Below are positions 14,049 through 14,233 of a DNA stretch of 14,233 bases, in pieces. The notes below the pieces were generated by a model. The model ran no database searches, had not been told where the DNA came from, and worked only from the letters and a program-made list of their open reading frames with translations. Positions within the stretch are counted from its first letter, which is position 1. Each line of letters opens with the position of its first letter. The position numbers were made by a program, and so were the translations under genes. The stretch covers positions 1 to 14,233 of the forward strand of contig CALRCB010000010.1 of assembly GCA_943354455.1 (NCBI GenBank). Direction: 5' to 3'. Source of the DNA: Candidatus Staskawiczbacteria bacterium. Its GTDB lineage: Bacteria; Patescibacteriota; Minisyncoccia; Minisyncoccales; Staskawiczbacteraceae.

Positions 14049-14077
14049 ATTGTACCAAGCTCGAACCTATTTCCAAA
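14049..14077 (-). promoter_or_regulatory. Candidate promoter of the Nramp-like gene
   Basis: On the minus strand, TTTGGA (14072-14077), a 17-bp spacer and TACAAT (14049-14054), with a predicted start about 12 nt before the ATG. The -10 is good and the -35 is weak. No Shine-Dalgarno is present in the leader. Confidence 0.4.
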
Positions 14078-14089
14078 ATCGGTAATGTG

Positions 14090-14233
14090 CCACGCGCGGA
14101 GCGCGTGGTGGCTTGAAACTAAATCGTACGCTCGTATCGTTCCGCCACTGCCTCGCTTCACTCGGCAACCCCAAAAAGAAAAAATGTTCCTTGCTTTTCT
14201 GATTTGCGCGCGCCCGATTTTTTCTGAAAATGG
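14090..14233 (-). repeat. Putative dispersed intergenic element with GC hairpin (runs off the edge)
   Basis: A GC-richer segment holding a perfect hairpin CCACGCGC-GGA-GCGCGTGG (14090-14108), TACG/CGTA around AG in its middle part, and an alternating GCGCGCGC tract (14206-14213). On the minus strand one frame stays open from the window edge to a TAG at 14006-14008 (75 codons) and reads words such as FSFWGCRVKRGSGGTIRAYD. I recall similar strings recurring in Patescibacteria assemblies, which points to a dispersed DNA element rather than a protein, but this is from memory and unverified. The remaining 59 bp to the transporter holds only its promoter. Confidence 0.45.

Noticed and set aside
1..14233. 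CRISPR arrays, transposases, phage or toxin-antitoxin genes
   Set aside because: No regularly spaced repeats and no protein of these kinds were found; repeats seen are short tandem or palindromic tracts.

Overview
The window looks like chromosomal DNA from a streamlined, AT-rich bacterium of the Candidate Phyla Radiation (Patescibacteria, Parcubacteria-like). This rests on gene style rather than a marker gene: a ValS with no C-terminal arm, a TsaD with extra segments, near-absence of Shine-Dalgarno motifs, a tRNA without an encoded CCA, and low-complexity or palindromic repeats inside and between genes. Conserved genes show no in-frame TGA and the transporter ends in TGA, so the standard code fits and the UGA-Gly codes of Gracilibacteria/SR1 do not.

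Layout. (1) 1-4391, minus strand, a tight unit read leftwards: tsaD, valS, a PrsW-type membrane protease, and the first 92 codons of an Hsp20-type chaperone cut by the window edge; gaps are 9 to 19 bp. (2) 4416-6054, plus strand: tRNA-Glu(UUC) followed 17 nt later by a membrane family-2 glycosyltransferase, probably on one transcript. (3) 6071-8242, minus: recG, convergent with the glycosyltransferase and with its own promoter. (4) 8331-8528, minus: a 65-residue two-helix membrane protein with a consensus-like sigma70 promoter and the only clear Shine-Dalgarno. (5) 8666-12402, minus: nrdA-nrdB, a class I ribonucleotide reductase whose small subunit lacks the radical tyrosine (class Ic type), ended by a strong bidirectional terminator and preceded by DnaA-box-like sites. 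(6) 12615-14030, minus: a divergent Nramp-fold transporter. (7) 14031-14233: its promoter and a GC-richer dispersed-repeat-like element.

The genes cover tRNA modification and charging (tsaD, valS, tRNA-Glu), DNA repair and dNTP supply (recG, nrdAB), envelope work (glycosyltransferase, PrsW, small membrane protein, transporter) and proteostasis (Hsp20). I see no phage, transposase, CRISPR or defence system.

The most unusual feature is tsaD. Five separate repeat or palindrome tracts lie in frame within it, several at places where the protein departs from the TsaD family. A second point of interest is the tyrosine-less RNR with DnaA-box-like sites upstream. No wholly new multi-gene system is evident.
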